A stretch of 64,000 bases of DNA, from assembly GCA_003247135.1 (NCBI GenBank), contig QKAW01000033.1:86514-150513 (forward strand), given 5' to 3'. A program made the translations under genes and the position numbers. Source of the stretch: Spirochaetales bacterium (GTDB lineage: Bacteria > Spirochaetota > Spirochaetia > DSM-2461). Position 1 is the first letter of the stretch. Each line of letters begins with the position of its first letter. Of this stretch, positions 45,741-55,016 are shown piece by piece. The notes under the pieces were generated by a model. The model had not been told where the DNA came from and made no database searches. It worked only from the letters and a program-made list of their open reading frames with translations.

Positions 45741-48700
45741 ATCCAGTTTTTTTAATTGCAATTACTTTAGGGTTTGCATTTATTTTTCCTCTTTTTGAAA
45801 AGATAAATCCAAAATTATCCAGATTAGCAGGTATCCTTGTATTTTTAACCCTGGTTGTTATTCCTCTTATTTGGTTTATAAATATTAGCAATATGGATAT
45901 TCCATATATCTACTCCTCAACAGTTGGGCTTCCAAGTAATTTAACAATAAATTTAGCTGTTAGTTATATGGAGGCATTGGTTCTTCTAGTTGTTAACGGT
46001 GTTGGACTTTTTGTATATTTGCAAGAAGCATATTCAAAAGAGTCACCCTGGAAGGGCAAACAGATAATACTGCTTTCAATTGTTATGTTAGGTGCAAACG
46101 GTTTAATAATTACCCGAGATATTTTCAATATTTTTGTTTTTATGGAAATCTCAACAATTTCTCTGTTTGGTTTGTTGAGTTGCTCTTCTGATGATAGAGT
46201 CTTTGAAGGCGGGTTTAAATACATGCTTGCTTCAGGACTCTCTTCTGTCTTTTATTTAATAGGAATCGGATTTTTCTATTTAGTTGCCGGAACCTTGAAT
46301 TTGGATGCCCTACCGGATGGAATTAATTTTACAGGTGGAGTTTTGGGGGTTTTATGGCCACTGTTTCTTCTCTCCGGAGTTCTAATTGAGCTAAAACCAG
46401 CATTTGCAAATGGCTGGGGAATGGATACCTACGAAGCCGCAGATTACTCTCTTGGAGCAATAATGAGTGGTATACAGGCGACTGCTCTAATTATTGTTTT
46501 GACAAAAATTATTCCTTTAATCGAGAGTAATATTATTATGCCACTTTTACTTGTGGTTGGATCAATAACATTTATAATCTCTCATCTTCAAGCCCTTGGG
46601 CAATCTTCATTCAAGAAAATGCTAGGATACTCCTCATCGGCACAGATAGGGTTAGTCTTAATTGTTCTAGGTTCCGGAACAAATATACTTTTGGCAATAG
46701 TTCTGCTTTTAACTCACAGTGTAGCCAAATCCGGTCTTTTTTATACCGGGAAATATTTTAATGAGTGTGGTTCCGGACGTGATAAACCACTTTTAGTAGT
46801 TTTGTCTTCACTATTTGTTATAGCCCTCCTTGGGCTGCCTCCTTTCCCGGGGTTTGGAGCTAAGTGGACTCTTTTACAAATTTTAGGTGGAAAATCAGAT
46901 GTTTTTACTATTTTTATAATACTTCTTGGTTCTTTGCTGGAAGGAGTCTACCTATTTAGATGGTTAGGGTTAAAAATAAAATCAGACAGGGATAGTGGTT
47001 TGGTTGTTTCAGAGGTTGTTCCTGATGATGATGCAATTCCCGGATACAGTTCATCCGATACAATAGGAGTTGCTTCTCAAACCGGATTGGCTGGTTTGGG
47101 TGGTTGTATAAAGGTTCACTTTTCATCTGACTCTTTCTCTTATCATCAACTTTTTCCTGCATTAATGGCTGTTATTATGGTGGTTTCTGGTGTTGTTTTT
47201 AATAAGGGTGTTGGGCTAACCTTTAGATTTTTAATTCCGTTTAGTGGGATTCTGTTTTTCGTAGTACTGGACTTGTTTAGAGTTCCAACTAAATTTCAGG
47301 TTTTTTTGGCTATAGTGGCTTCTATTATTCTGGGATTTTATGTTTATCCTGAACTTAATGGTTTTAATACACTTTTTGGATTTATCTTTTTATTTGGAAT
47401 TGGTGTTCAGTTTATTGCATTTTTTAACAGGAAGGGGTACTCCCCTGGGCTTATGGCATTAACAGTAGGTCTTTTGGTTTCCTTGATCTCAATTTTAACA
47501 AGTAAAACTAATTTTCAACTGTTTTTCTCCTGGGAAATGATGACTCTAACATCCTATTTCCTGGTATTAAGGGGAGATAATGCATTTGCAGGTGGTTACA
47601 GGTATATTCTTTTTTCATTAGCTTCAGCGTTCTTTATACTTGCAGGTTTTTCTATGCTTCACGGTATTTTTATTGGTGAGTATATGTCTTTACCCCAAAA
47701 TTTACTTCCTGTTATTTTAATTATTATAGGAATAATTATTAAATTTGCTGGTATTGGAGTGCATATATGGTTACCTGTCAGTTATGCAGAAGCAGAGAAT
47801 GATGTATCATCGATTTTTTCAACAGTTCTTAGTAAAGTCGGTGTATATATGTTATTTCTTGGAGGTCTCTATTTTTCTAAAAGAGTCTTTAAAGGTGTTG
47901 ATACAATGTATCTTCTTGGCTGGATTGGAGTCTTAACCTCGGTTGCGGGTTCCATGATGGCTCTATTCCAGGAGGATATAAAGTATACTCTGGCATATTC
48001 ATCTATGGGTCAGGTTGGCTATATGATTTTGGGCTTCTCAATAATGAGTCATTTAGGCTGGATTAGTAGCCTCTATCTGGTAACAACCCACATGATGTTT
48101 ATTGGTATGCTTTTCTTATCGGTTTCTGGTGTAATATATAGAACTGGAACTAGGTTAATGTATCAAACCGGTGGATTAATTAAGAGGATGCCTTTAAGTT
48201 TTATTTCTGCTCTTTTTGCAATAATTGCTTTATCAGGAGTTCCTCCTCTATCAGGTTTTGGGGCTAAATGGCTTATGTATAGTGCATTACTTGAGAAGGG
48301 TTGGTATCTCCAGGCAGCTATGGCAATGTTTGCTTCAGGGGTTGCATTCCTATATCTGTTTAGACTGATTCACTCAATATTTTTGGGACAGGAGAAGGCT
48401 ATATATCTTAATGTAAAAGAGGCTCCAGCCCCCCTACTTATTCCTCAGTATATTTTTATGATCTGTGTTATGGCTATTTCAATGTTTCCTAATTTACTGA
48501 TAAAACCACTACAAACAGTAATTGAACCATATTTTGCATCAACTGTCAGGTGGGAAGGGTATGAAGTTATATCTGCCTTGGGTTACTGGAATGGAAATGC
48601 AGTTATGTATGTAACAATGGGTGTGTTTATTATTCCTCTTATCTGGTTATTAATAGTTAATAGACATGTTTATAAAGTTAAACAGTTTAATATTGTTTAT

Positions 48701-48946
48701 GCAGCAGAAAGGCCTTTTAAACCTGAAACAACTCATTATGCCTACAACTTTTTTGGCCATTATCAGAAAGCTCTAGGTTTTCTTGTTGAACCTCTAATTT
48801 CTAAATTCTGGAATGGAACCGGAATTCTTGTTAATAATTTATCCGGTGGTTTAAGAAGGTGGAATAGTGGCAATCCTCAGGGATATGTATTCCAGATTCT
48901 GCTATATGTCATATTTCTTTCATTTTTAATGGGAGGTACTAATTAA
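45734..48946 (+). CDS. Double antiporter subunit: two NuoL/M/N-type units fused in one chain
   Basis: A 1070-aa membrane protein with two Proton_antipo_M units. Unit 1 (about 1-420) has the TM5 Glu (FMEISTISLFGLL), TM7 Lys (LIELKPAFANGWG) and THSVAKSGLFY. A hydrophilic linker (about 420-475) precedes unit 2 (about 480-1000), with SWEMMTLTSYFLV, IKFAGIGVHIWLP and a final HMMFIGMLFL. In the last motif the usual Lys is Ile. The ORF is continuous, preceded by AAAAAGGAG. It is the likely ion-translocating core (MrpD plus MbhH-like). Two separate genes are usual. Confidence 0.85.
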   Translation: MVNPVFLIAITLGFAFIFPLFEKINPKLSRLAGILVFLTLVVIPLIWFINISNMDIPYIYSSTVGLPSNLTINLAVSYMEALVLLVVNGVGLFVYLQEAYSKESPWKGKQIILLSIVMLGANGLIITRDIFNIFVFMEISTISLFGLLSCSSDDRVFEGGFKYMLASGLSSVFYLIGIGFFYLVAGTLNLDALPDGINFTGGVLGVLWPLFLLSGVLIELKPAFANGWGMDTYEAADYSLGAIMSGIQATALIIVLTKIIPLIESNIIMPLLLVVGSITFIISHLQALGQSSFKKMLGYSSSAQIGLVLIVLGSGTNILLAIVLLLTHSVAKSGLFYTGKYFNECGSGRDKPLLVVLSSLFVIALLGLPPFPGFGAKWTLLQILGGKSDVFTIFIILLGSLLEGVYLFRWLGLKIKSDRDSGLVVSEVVPDDDAIPGYSSSDTIGVASQTGLAGLGGCIKVHFSSDSFSYHQLFPALMAVIMVVSGVVFNKGVGLTFRFLIPFSGILFFVVLDLFRVPTKFQVFLAIVASIILGFYVYPELNGFNTLFGFIFLFGIGVQFIAFFNRKGYSPGLMALTVGLLVSLISILTSKTNFQLFFSWEMMTLTSYFLVLRGDNAFAGGYRYILFSLASAFFILAGFSMLHGIFIGEYMSLPQNLLPVILIIIGIIIKFAGIGVHIWLPVSYAEAENDVSSIFSTVLSKVGVYMLFLGGLYFSKRVFKGVDTMYLLGWIGVLTSVAGSMMALFQEDIKYTLAYSSMGQVGYMILGFSIMSHLGWISSLYLVTTHMMFIGMLFLSVSGVIYRTGTRLMYQTGGLIKRMPLSFISALFAIIALSGVPPLSGFGAKWLMYSALLEKGWYLQAAMAMFASGVAFLYLFRLIHSIFLGQEKAIYLNVKEAPAPLLIPQYIFMICVMAISMFPNLLIKPLQTVIEPYFASTVRWEGYEVISALGYWNGNAVMYVTMGVFIIPLIWLLIVNRHVYKVKQFNIVYAAERPFKPETTHYAYNFFGHYQKALGFLVEPLISKFWNGTGILVNNLSGGLRRWNSGNPQGYVFQILLYVIFLSFLMGGTN

Positions 48947-49878
48947 TGTTATCAGCTATATTAACAAAAACTTTTTATACATTTATATCGCTAATGGTTA
49001 TTCTTAATTATGCTTTGTTATTAATTGGGTCAATGGCAAGAATAAGAGCCAAGGTTCAGGGCCGGGTTGGCCAGCCTGTTTGGCAGCCTTATATTGATAT
49101 TATTAAAAATTATGGTAAAAGAACTGCAGTAACCCACGGTGTTATGTTTTATTTGGGGCCAGTTTTCAGGTTGGCAGGGGGACTTGGAACCTATCTTTTT
49201 ATGCCTGTTGTATATGGTTTTGTTATGTTTGAGAATTTCAGTTTTTCCGGGGATCTCCTTCTTGTTATGTATTTTATATTCTTTGGGCAGTTAGGGATGG
49301 CTTTGGGAGCGGGGGAGAGTGGGCATCCATACTCCCCATTAGGAGTTTCAAGAGGTTTAGCACAGATGACTGCATTTGAACTGCCCTTTGCTCTGGCTGT
49401 TATATCTATTGTTGCTCAGTATGGAACCCTTTCTATTACTGAAATTGTTGCGGCACAACAGGGGGGCTGGCAAAATTGGGTAGCCTTTACTAATCCCTTT
49501 GCAATGATAGCAGGAATGTTAGCCTTTTTGGGGATGAGTATGCAGAATCCCTTCTCTGTTGTTATTGCACCACAGGAAATTCCTATTGGCCCGCCTACAG
49601 AGATGCATTCTGCTTTTTTAGGGATGCTTCAAACTAACAGAGCAATATTTAATGGTGCAAAAATGGTTCTTTTTATGAATCTTTTCTGGGGAGGAGCAAC
49701 TCATAAATATCTATTGGTTGCAATTCTGATTATGGTTGTTAAAACTTTTCTAATTTATCTCTATGTAAATATTGTTGGAGCAAGTTTTCCAAGGTTTAAA
49801 ACAGAACAGTCAATCAGGTTTTTTCTGGGTGTTCCAACGATAATTGGAATTATTGCTGTTATTTTGCAAAGTATTTAG
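48946..49878 (+). CDS. NuoH / MbhM-like membrane subunit
   Basis: A 310-aa membrane protein with about eight helices. RIRAKVQGRVGQPVWQPYID near the N-terminus and a Glu-containing loop (AFELPFA) are typical of NuoH/EchB/MbhM, which joins the soluble arm to the membrane arm. It shares one base with the antiporter gene stop. Confidence 0.9.
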   Translation: MLSAILTKTFYTFISLMVILNYALLLIGSMARIRAKVQGRVGQPVWQPYIDIIKNYGKRTAVTHGVMFYLGPVFRLAGGLGTYLFMPVVYGFVMFENFSFSGDLLLVMYFIFFGQLGMALGAGESGHPYSPLGVSRGLAQMTAFELPFALAVISIVAQYGTLSITEIVAAQQGGWQNWVAFTNPFAMIAGMLAFLGMSMQNPFSVVIAPQEIPIGPPTEMHSAFLGMLQTNRAIFNGAKMVLFMNLFWGGATHKYLLVAILIMVVKTFLIYLYVNIVGASFPRFKTEQSIRFFLGVPTIIGIIAVILQSI

Positions 49879-49887
49879 GAGGTTTTT

Positions 49888-50616
49888 ATGGAAAAGGATA
49901 TGGAAAGAAGGTTATATGCTGATACAGGAGCTCCTGAAGGATCTCCAGTAGTAAATCCTGACCCGAGAACCCTTGGGGATAGTAGCAATATTCAACTATT
50001 TAATGAGCAATTAAAACTGTTAAATAGTGGCTTAACAGAAGAAGACAGACTTAATTTTTGTGATACACCACCCGAAGTTATTAAACCTTTTAGAGGCCAT
50101 TGGGAAAATTTCCTAAATTGGGCAAGAAGTGAATCCCTATGGATACTTGGTTTTGGTACCGGTTGTGGAGCTATAGAATTAAGACCATTAATGACAAGCC
50201 GGTTTGATATGTATCAGTATGGTATTCAACCAAGACCAACACCAAGACAGTCCAGTATTTTTGTTATTGGCGGTTATGCTTCTGTAAAAACAATGAAAAG
50301 AATTGTTAGAAGTTACGAGCAGATGCAAGGGCCTAAATTTGTACTGGGTTTAGGAAGTTGTACTATAAACGGTGGGATGTATTATGACTCCTATAATACT
50401 GTAAATCGCTTGGATCATTATATTCCGGTAGATGTATATATTGCTGGTTGTATGCCAAGACCAGAGGCATTACTGGCTGGGCTAATGGAGTTAAAAACAA
50501 TAATAAAAGAGGGCCGGGGTGAAGGTGCTAACAAGTATGCAGAAAATTTTGAATGGTATAAAGCAAATCAGAAAAGAATAATTAAAGATTGGAATATGCC
50601 GGATTACAACTGGTAG
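49888..50616 (+). CDS. NuoB-like small subunit (N2-type Fe-S protein)
   Basis: A 242-aa NuoB/MbhJ-like subunit with an unusual N-terminal extension of about 80 residues. Cluster region: GTGCGAIEL, then GLGSCTINGG, then AGCMPRPEA. Complex I uses a tandem pair (ACCAIE); here the second Cys is Gly, so only three of four usual ligands are seen in place. AGGAGG precedes the ATG. It would take electrons from the ferredoxin-like subunit. Confidence 0.86.
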   Translation: MEKDMERRLYADTGAPEGSPVVNPDPRTLGDSSNIQLFNEQLKLLNSGLTEEDRLNFCDTPPEVIKPFRGHWENFLNWARSESLWILGFGTGCGAIELRPLMTSRFDMYQYGIQPRPTPRQSSIFVIGGYASVKTMKRIVRSYEQMQGPKFVLGLGSCTINGGMYYDSYNTVNRLDHYIPVDVYIAGCMPRPEALLAGLMELKTIIKEGRGEGANKYAENFEWYKANQKRIIKDWNMPDYNW

Positions 50617-50624
50617 GAGGATTT

Positions 50625-51167
50625 ATGAATATTGAACTCTATAAGAATTTGGAAAATTCCTTTGGTGTTACATCTCTGGAAGTAAAAAATAGAAATCAAT
50701 CCTATATCCGGGTTAAAAAGGAGATGGCAGTTCCATTGATAACCCACCTGAAATTAGTGGAGAGTTATAAGCATTTATCATTCTTTACTATAATTGACCA
50801 GATAGAAAAGGGTGAATTTGAGCTTCTATATATGTTGCATAGCTACTCAAGAAACCATGATTTAGGGATTATTGTAAGTATAGAACGACATGAAACTGAT
50901 ATGGAGAGTATACACCATCTGTGGCCAGCCGCTGAGACTTATCAGAGAGAACTAAGGGAGATGTTTGGAGTGGAATTTCCAGATTCCCCTGGATTATATG
51001 AAAATTTCTGCCTTGAAGGATGGGAAGGAATTCCTCCTATGAGAAGAGAATTTGATACAAAGAGATATAGCGAAGATACTTTTTATAAAAGACCAGGTCG
51101 AGAGACAAATGATCCTGCAAAGTATATGAAAGAGAAAATTTATCCAAGCGAGGCTGAAACATGGTAG
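50625..51167 (+). CDS. NuoC-like subunit (30-kDa type)
   Basis: A 180-aa protein with the 30-kDa subunit signature (WPAAETYQRELREMFGVEF). The track start is 12 codons early; AGGAGG precedes ATG 50625. Overlaps nuoD-like by 7 bases. It is the structural partner of the large subunit. Confidence 0.9.
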   Translation: MNIELYKNLENSFGVTSLEVKNRNQSYIRVKKEMAVPLITHLKLVESYKHLSFFTIIDQIEKGEFELLYMLHSYSRNHDLGIIVSIERHETDMESIHHLWPAAETYQRELREMFGVEFPDSPGLYENFCLEGWEGIPPMRREFDTKRYSEDTFYKRPGRETNDPAKYMKEKIYPSEAETW

Positions 51168-52372
51168 AAAAAGGGTGTGCTAATTTATTTACTAGGAGCC
51201 AAAAACATATAAACGATAATCCCAAATTGCCTCCTATTGTTAATGGAAGAGCAAAATATAATCTGGAAAGCGGTAAATATCTTAAGATATGGCAAGGGCC
51301 ACAACATCCTGGAATTACAGGAAACATGAGTCTTGAGTTAACTGTGTGTGGGGATGAAATTGTCGACTGTAAAACCCATGTAGGCTATCTTCACAGAGGG
51401 TTTGAAAAACTGATGGAAAGGCGTAAGTATATGCAATGCTTTCCCATAGTTTGCAGAATAGCTGTTCCGGAGCCGGATTTTAATGAGTATCTATTTGCAG
51501 CAACAGTTGAGGAACTGGCTGGTATTGAAGCCCCGGAGAGAGCACTATGGATTAGAACTCTTAATCTTGAAATGGCAAGATTAGCAAGTTTTTTTATGTG
51601 GCTTGGGGGGCAGTCCGGATCCTTTGGTATGAACACCCAGGGACAGTGGACAGTTACAATGAGGGATTACATACTGGATAGATTTGAAGAGTTATCCGGA
51701 GGAAGAATTTATCATATGTATATGATTCCCGGAGGGGTCAGGGCAGATCTTCCATCAGGTTTCGAAAATCGGTTGCTTGATACATTAAAAACATGTGAAA
51801 AGTGTTTAGATGATGTTGAGTTAACAATGTTTAATAACTCAATCTTCAAAAAAAGATCTAAAGGTCTTGGAATCATCCATCCTGATATTGTTGATGAATT
51901 TGGAATTACAGGGCCAAATGCAAGAGCCGCAGGTTTTAAAAGAGATCTCCGGAAGGATGAGCCATATCTTAAGTATGATCAACTGGATTTTGAAATTATT
52001 ACAGGAATTGATTCTGATGCATATACAAGGGCCAGAGTGCGGCTTCAGGAGATGTATCAGAGTATTGATCTTATTAGGCAAATATTAGCAAAAATGCCAA
52101 AAACAGGGAGTTTTTTTACAAAGTTACCAAATGTTCTTCATTGGAATATTCCGGAAGGTCAAATTTACAAAAAAGCAGAGTGTACCAGAGGTGAGTATGG
52201 ATACTATTTAAGAAGTGACGGCTCGGACAAACCCAGAAGAATTTATGTCAGAGGGCCAAGTTATACCCATGCTGTCAGCCTAATGGAGAGATTGTGTATT
52301 GGGGGTAATATCTCTGATACTGCAGGTTTAATGGTGTCACTTCATACATATCCACCAGAAGTAGAGAGGTAG
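51161..52372 (+). CDS. NuoD / hydrogenase-large-subunit-like protein without active-site cysteines
   Basis: A 403-aa large subunit. GPQHPG near residue 45 marks the family. The N-terminal hydrogenase motif VCGIC corresponds here to VCRIA (one Cys left); the C-terminal DPCxxC corresponds to HTYPPE near the very end (VSLHTYPPEVER). It therefore cannot bind NiFe in the usual way. The complex I quinone His (HPSTHG) is also replaced (HPGITG). Best match is the Mbx/Mbs-like group or a related ferredoxin oxidoreductase. No hydrogenase maturation protease gene is present. Confidence 0.86.
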   Translation: MVEKGCANLFTRSQKHINDNPKLPPIVNGRAKYNLESGKYLKIWQGPQHPGITGNMSLELTVCGDEIVDCKTHVGYLHRGFEKLMERRKYMQCFPIVCRIAVPEPDFNEYLFAATVEELAGIEAPERALWIRTLNLEMARLASFFMWLGGQSGSFGMNTQGQWTVTMRDYILDRFEELSGGRIYHMYMIPGGVRADLPSGFENRLLDTLKTCEKCLDDVELTMFNNSIFKKRSKGLGIIHPDIVDEFGITGPNARAAGFKRDLRKDEPYLKYDQLDFEIITGIDSDAYTRARVRLQEMYQSIDLIRQILAKMPKTGSFFTKLPNVLHWNIPEGQIYKKAECTRGEYGYYLRSDGSDKPRRIYVRGPSYTHAVSLMERLCIGGNISDTAGLMVSLHTYPPEVER

Positions 52373-52375
52373 AGA

Positions 52376-54151
52376 ATGAGTTTAAAAGATTTAGTCGCCC
52401 CTTTTATGGTTTGGGGCAGAGCACTGCAAAAACCCTATACCCAAAAAAATCCAATAATAACCAGACCGGGAGCAGACAGATATAGAGGTTTTCATGTAAA
52501 CGATATTCACAAATGTGTTGGTTGCGGAACTTGTGAGGAGATATGTCAGAATGAGGCTATAGACCTGGTTCCAGTTGATGGAATTGAAACGAAACATGGA
52601 GATTCTGGGCTTAGACCAAAGATTGATTACGGTAGATGCTGCTGGTGTGCTCTCTGTGTTGATATATGCCCAACTTCATCCCTTGGAATGAGTAACGAAT
52701 ATATATGGATAGATTCCAATCCTGAAGTTTTCAGGTTTATTCCCGGTGCTGAAAATAAAACCTGGGATAATAGTAAAAAAGGGTATAGACGAGGAGAGGG
52801 GTATGATCTTCTGGAAGGTCAGAGAGTTCCAATGCCTATGCTCAGTTTTGAAGAGAGTCAAAAAACATTTATAGAGATGGTACAGGGGTTTAGTAGAGAG
52901 CAGGCTTTGAGAGAAGCCGACAGATGTGTCTCATGTGGTCTCTGTATTGCCACATGCCCAGCTCATATGGATGTTCCAGGGTATATTAATGCTATAAGAA
53001 ATGATGATATGGAAGAAGGACTAAGAATAGTATATGAGGCAAATCCCCTCCCGGCATCCTGTGGTAGAGTCTGTTCCCATGCTTGCGAAGATGTCTGTGT
53101 AATGAAACACAAAGGAGATGCCCTCTCAATTCGTTGGTTAAAGAGATACATTGTAGACAGAATATACAAAGGTGATTATGAGAAAATCCTATCAACAGGA
53201 GAGGCAAAAAACGGGAAGAAAGTTGCAATTATTGGTTCCGGACCTGGAGGATTAGCAGCAGCTTACTATCTTTCACTGTTAGGATATGAAGTTACAGTTT
53301 ATGACAGTAACGAAAAAGCTGGGGGAATGATCCGGTATGGTATTCCTGAATACAGACTGCCCTATGAACAGGTAGACAAGGATATAGACTATATAAAATC
53401 CCTTGGTGTAAAAATTGTACAAAACACTAAAATAGGAGAAGACCTGGATTTTATGGAACTATACAATAATAACAATGCGGTCTTTTTCTCAACCGGATTA
53501 AAAGATCCCTATGGCCTGGATATTCCCGGGGAAGAATTTCCCGGAGTGACATCTGGACTCTCACTGCTTGATGATGTTACTATAGGTAAAACTCCAGATT
53601 TGGGAAAATCCGTTGTTGTTGTAGGTGGTGGAAATGTAGCCATGGATGCGGCCAGAACAAGTAGACGGTTAAATTGCGAAGTAACTATTTTATATCGTAG
53701 ACGAATAGAGGATATGCCCGCTGATGTTGAGGAGATCCATGAAAGTCAGGAAGAGGGTTGTATAATAGAGACTCAGGCAATTCCATTACGTATTGTTAAA
53801 GGGGATAAAACCAGACTGAAGTTATACTGGGGAAGAGCGGAAATGGTTACAGACCCTAAGGGTGGTAGACCAAGACCGGTGTTAATTGAGGGCAGTGAAG
53901 AGGTTATTGAGTGTGACACAGTAATTCCTGCCATCGGACAACAGGCTGATTATAGTTTTTTACCCGAGGAAATTGTTAATAATATTAAATTTAACCGTGG
54001 AATGGTTGAAGTTAATGAGTATAAACAGACAGGTGATTTAAAGATATTTGCAGGCGGTGATATTGTAAACTTTAAAAAAGATGCAATATCGGCAATTGCT
54101 AATGGTCATTCAGCTGCAAAGGGGATTGATTTATATTTGAATCAACTCTAA
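52376..54151 (+). CDS. Fusion of NuoI-type ferredoxin and GltD-like NAD(P)H flavoprotein
   Basis: A 591-aa protein. Residues about 40-105 have two 4Fe-4S motifs (CVGCGTCEEIC; CCWCALCVDICP), replacing the missing NuoI gene. From about 180 a GltD/NfnB-type module begins with its own clusters (CVSCGLCIATC; CGRVCSHACEDVC), FAD motif GSGPGGLAAA and NAD(P) motif GGGNVAMDAA. It probably connects the membrane complex to a pyridine nucleotide. It should not be called glutamate synthase, since there is no large subunit here. Three bases after the large-subunit stop. Confidence 0.88.
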   Translation: MSLKDLVAPFMVWGRALQKPYTQKNPIITRPGADRYRGFHVNDIHKCVGCGTCEEICQNEAIDLVPVDGIETKHGDSGLRPKIDYGRCCWCALCVDICPTSSLGMSNEYIWIDSNPEVFRFIPGAENKTWDNSKKGYRRGEGYDLLEGQRVPMPMLSFEESQKTFIEMVQGFSREQALREADRCVSCGLCIATCPAHMDVPGYINAIRNDDMEEGLRIVYEANPLPASCGRVCSHACEDVCVMKHKGDALSIRWLKRYIVDRIYKGDYEKILSTGEAKNGKKVAIIGSGPGGLAAAYYLSLLGYEVTVYDSNEKAGGMIRYGIPEYRLPYEQVDKDIDYIKSLGVKIVQNTKIGEDLDFMELYNNNNAVFFSTGLKDPYGLDIPGEEFPGVTSGLSLLDDVTIGKTPDLGKSVVVVGGGNVAMDAARTSRRLNCEVTILYRRRIEDMPADVEEIHESQEEGCIIETQAIPLRIVKGDKTRLKLYWGRAEMVTDPKGGRPRPVLIEGSEEVIECDTVIPAIGQQADYSFLPEEIVNNIKFNRGMVEVNEYKQTGDLKIFAGGDIVNFKKDAISAIANGHSAAKGIDLYLNQL

Positions 54152-54173
54152 TTTTTTTTTTGAAGGAGCCTTA

Positions 54174-55016
54174 ATGAATAGGATTATTGCTAAGGAACAA
54201 CTATCTGCAGATGTTTATAAAATGGAGATTGAGGCTCCCTATATTGCAGAGAGCAGAAAAGCAGGTCAATTTATTATTTTACAAATTGACAATGATTTTG
54301 GAGAGAGAATCCCCTTAACTATTGCTGATGCGAGTCTGGAAAGAAAAACAATAACTATTATTTTCCAAGCAGTGGGAAAGACTACAATTCATCTATCAAA
54401 GTTAAATGTAGGAGATAAAATTACAAATCTTCTTGGCCCTCTAGGGACACCTACAAAAATTTCCAATGTTGGAACTGTTGTATGTGTTGGTGGTGGTATT
54501 GGTGTTGCTCCAATGCATCCAATTGCCCAGGCTTATAAAGCTGCTGGAAACAGAGTTATTTCAATAATAGGTGCCAGAAACAAAGATCTTCTAATTATGG
54601 AAAAAGAGATAAAAAAATGCTCCGATGAAGTTATTATCTGTACAGATGATGGATCCTATGGAAGAAAGGATTTAGTAACTGCACCCTTAAAAGAGTTGTG
54701 TGAACAGGGTATTCCTTCGGAAGTTGTTGCAATAGGTCCTCCTATTATGATGAAGTTTGTATCAGAGACAACCAGACCGTTTAATGTTCATACTATGGTT
54801 AGTTTAAACACTATAATGGTAGATGGAACAGGGATGTGTGGCGGTTGCCGTGTTACAGTTGGTAATGAGACAAAATTTGTTTGCGTTGACGGACCGGAGT
54901 TTGATGGGCATAAAGTTGATTTTGATAACATGATGTTAAGACAGAAATCTTATAAAAACCAGGAAGACCATGCTACACACAAGTGTAGAATTGGATTGAA
55001 TGAGGGTGAAAAATAG
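54174..55016 (+). CDS. nfnA: NfnA/SudB-like ferredoxin-NADP+ reductase subunit alpha
   Basis: A 280-aa FAD protein with a flavin-binding domain (RIPLTIAD), NAD-binding GGGIGVAPMHP, and a C-terminal 2Fe-2S site (GTGMCGGCRVTV, FVCVDGPEFDGH). It is the subunit that handles NADH in NfnAB-type bifurcating transhydrogenases. AAGGAG precedes the ATG. It is followed directly by its partner. Confidence 0.9.
   Translation: MNRIIAKEQLSADVYKMEIEAPYIAESRKAGQFIILQIDNDFGERIPLTIADASLERKTITIIFQAVGKTTIHLSKLNVGDKITNLLGPLGTPTKISNVGTVVCVGGGIGVAPMHPIAQAYKAAGNRVISIIGARNKDLLIMEKEIKKCSDEVIICTDDGSYGRKDLVTAPLKELCEQGIPSEVVAIGPPIMMKFVSETTRPFNVHTMVSLNTIMVDGTGMCGGCRVTVGNETKFVCVDGPEFDGHKVDFDNMMLRQKSYKNQEDHATHKCRIGLNEGEK

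Noticed and set aside
45734-48946. Misassembly or lost stop joining two antiporter genes
   Set aside because: The frame is open without a stop through the linker, and both halves have full family motifs in the same frame. I keep it as a true fusion, but note it as checkable.
51037-51327. 96-aa minus-strand ORF across the nuoC/nuoD-like junction
   Set aside because: It lies antisense to two overlapping conserved genes and shows no motif.
51161-52372. NiFe hydrogenase large subunit
   Set aside because: Three of the four Ni-binding Cys are absent and no maturation protease gene is near, so I call it a hydrogenase-like, complex I-related subunit.
54151-54173. Poly-T run between the fusion gene and nfnA as a terminator
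   Set aside because: There is a run of T but no stable hairpin in front of it, and a good ribosome site follows, so I treat it as a spacer.
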